DNA of 64,000 nucleotides from Flavobacterium sp. ENC (GTDB taxonomy: Bacteria; Bacteroidota; Bacteroidia; Flavobacteriales; Flavobacteriaceae), in assembly GCF_020991415.1 (NCBI RefSeq), contig NZ_JAJMOY010000001.1, positions 62,001-126,000 on the forward strand, given 5' to 3'. Positions 62,914 to 64,000 of this stretch are shown here, one piece after another; position 1 is the stretch's first letter, and every line of letters starts with the position of its first letter. Below the pieces are notes generated by a model. That model ran no database searches. It was not told where the DNA came from and saw nothing but the letters and a program-made list of their open reading frames with translations. A program made the translations under genes and the position numbers.

Positions 62914-62934
62914 GTCACCCTGAGCGAAGCCGAA
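62914..62934. repeat. Third copy of the GTCA–GAGCGAAG–CGAA dispersed repeat
   Basis: GTCACCCTGAGCGAAGCCGA(A) differs by a few bases from the copies at 4385-4429. It lies directly after pdhC and before its terminator. Confidence 0.65.
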
Positions 62935-62947
62935 GGTTATTTATATT

Positions 62948-62983
62948 AAAATCCCGTTTTGAACTTTCAAAACGGGATTTTTT
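62948..62983 (+). terminator. Intrinsic terminator of pdhA-pdhC
   Basis: Stem AAAATCCCGTTTT / AAAACGGGATTTT with loop GAACTTTC and a T run. Confidence 0.9.
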
Positions 62984-63018
62984 ATTTAATTTAGATTCAT
63001 CATTCAACTTTTTAACCT

Positions 63019-64000
63019 ATGAAAAAAATATTTCTCCTCACTTTATTTATGGCGGCACTCGCCTGTCAGAAAAAAGAAACTACCAAAGAAACAAATAAAG
63101 AAGCGGCAATCGTTACAGACGAACATACTTTCTCTAAACCGGATTTAGCGGTTGTAAAACATTTAGATCTCGACATCAAAGTTGATTTTGGCACGCAGAC
63201 CATTTCCGGAAAAGCATCCTGGCTGATTGACAATATCAGCAAAGGAAATGAAATCATTTTTGACGAAAATACACTTAACATTACAAAAGTAACTTTGGGT
63301 GATGATGAGAAAGAAACCAAATTTGAACTTGGATCTGAAGTTGAATTTCACGGAAAACCACTTCATATCACAATCGAACCCAATACAACCAAAGTCAACA
63401 TTTACTATAGCACGACCAAAGATGCGGTGGCATTGCAATGGCTAAATCCGCAGCAAACTGCAGACAAAAAGAAACCGTTTCTTTTTTCCCAGGGAGAAAG
63501 CATATGGTCCCGTACCTGGATTCCGTGTCAGGATTCTCCGGGCATTCGTTTTACGTATAACGCAAAAGTTACGGTTCCAAAAGATTTACTGGCTGTCATG
63601 AGCGCTTCTGTCAATCCGCAGAAAAAGAATGATACAGGCGTTTACACGTTCAAACAAGACAAGGCAATCCCGTCTTATCTAATGGCAATTGCCGTTGGTG
63701 ACATTGAATTTCAATCCATAGACAACAGAACCGGAGTGTATGCTGAACCTTCTTTACTGAAGAAGGCGGCATGGGAATTTGCTGAACTGGGAAAAATGGT
63801 TGGCGCTGCTGAAAAACTATACGGACCTTACCGTTGGGGACGCTATGATGTATTGGTTTTACCTCCAAGTTTTCCTTATGGCGGAATGGAAAATCCAAAC
63901 CTGACATTTTTAACTCCCGGTGTTATTGCAGGCGATCGCTCTTTAACAAGCTTACTGGCGCACGAATTAGGGCACAGCTGGAGTGGTAACTTAGTGACTA
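63019..64000 (+). CDS. M1-family metallopeptidase lipoprotein, 5' part (LTA4 hydrolase-like)
   Basis: 327 codons are present and the gene runs off the right edge. Lipobox FMAALAC with Cys16. The domain order is that of leukotriene A4 hydrolase-type aminopeptidases: an N-terminal beta domain, then the exopeptidase motif GGMEN at about residue 288 and the zinc motif HELGHSW at about residue 315. It removes N-terminal amino acids outside the cytoplasmic membrane. It begins after the pdh terminator. The remainder of the catalytic domain and the C-terminus lie outside the window. Confidence 0.93.
   Translation, partial: MKKIFLLTLFMAALACQKKETTKETNKEAAIVTDEHTFSKPDLAVVKHLDLDIKVDFGTQTISGKASWLIDNISKGNEIIFDENTLNITKVTLGDDEKETKFELGSEVEFHGKPLHITIEPNTTKVNIYYSTTKDAVALQWLNPQQTADKKKPFLFSQGESIWSRTWIPCQDSPGIRFTYNAKVTVPKDLLAVMSASVNPQKKNDTGVYTFKQDKAIPSYLMAIAVGDIEFQSIDNRTGVYAEPSLLKKAAWEFAELGKMVGAAEKLYGPYRWGRYDVLVLPPSFPYGGMENPNLTFLTPGVIAGDRSLTSLLAHELGHSWSGNLVT

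Noticed and set aside
1..64000. Prophage, insertion sequence or integrated plasmid
   Set aside because: No transposase, integrase, phage structural gene, tRNA-edge attachment repeat or replication gene was seen.

Overview
The window looks like a chromosomal segment of a gliding Bacteroidota, most likely a Flavobacterium. Supporting signs are AT-rich DNA, SusC/SusD pairs, the gldJ–porU–porV block of the type IX secretion and gliding machinery, repeated matches to the Bacteroidota promoter element TAnnTTTG, and intergenic repeats of the AATTCCAAATTCC and CTGAGCGAAGTCGAA types that I recall from flavobacterial genomes. No rRNA, tRNA, CRISPR array or transposase was seen.

Layout. 1-5.4 kb is housekeeping: a cut-off ThiF/MoeB-type gene, a MOSC protein, aat, a DUF3127 protein, a flavin reductase, a sensor kinase, a HIT protein and greA, whose transcript seems to begin with a terminator-like hairpin. 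5.5-12.3 kb holds a degenerate Rieske-like lipoprotein and a TonB-dependent receptor behind a TPP riboswitch. It also holds a same-strand run: a GGGP synthase, a PnuC-type vitamin transporter, a P-loop kinase fused to DUF4301, and ArfB. 12.4-13.8 kb is a Crp/Fnr regulator, a 26-bp palindrome, a small membrane protein and a group III truncated hemoglobin. 13.9-18.3 kb has a PPTase, ahcY, a coiled-coil gene broken at an A8 tract, and a WG-repeat-like secreted protein.

18.4-23.5 kb is a DNA alkylation repair neighbourhood: AraC-MGMT (Ada-like), an alpha/beta hydrolase, a 2OG-Fe(II) oxygenase, an Ada N-domain-like protein and AlkB. A six-unit 106/107-bp tandem repeat array interrupts it. A YjbR protein and a degenerate-NUDIX regulator follow.

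26.4-51.1 kb is a large polysaccharide utilization locus: two SusC/SusD pairs, three GH30, two GH3 and one GH5-CBM6 enzyme, an EEP-family hydrolase, and a divergent propeller/Y_Y_Y/LuxR-HTH sensor-regulator. The enzyme set fits a beta-glucan, plausibly with beta-1,6 linkages. Terminator-like hairpins punctuate the two operons, and a duplicated 19-bp motif with 33-bp periodicity sits in the divergent promoter region.

51.1-64 kb is core genome again: murF, gldJ, porU and porV (sortase and shuttle of the type IX system), cdd, pdhA, pdhC (two lipoyl domains; no pdhB in the window) and the 5' part of a secreted M1 metallopeptidase.
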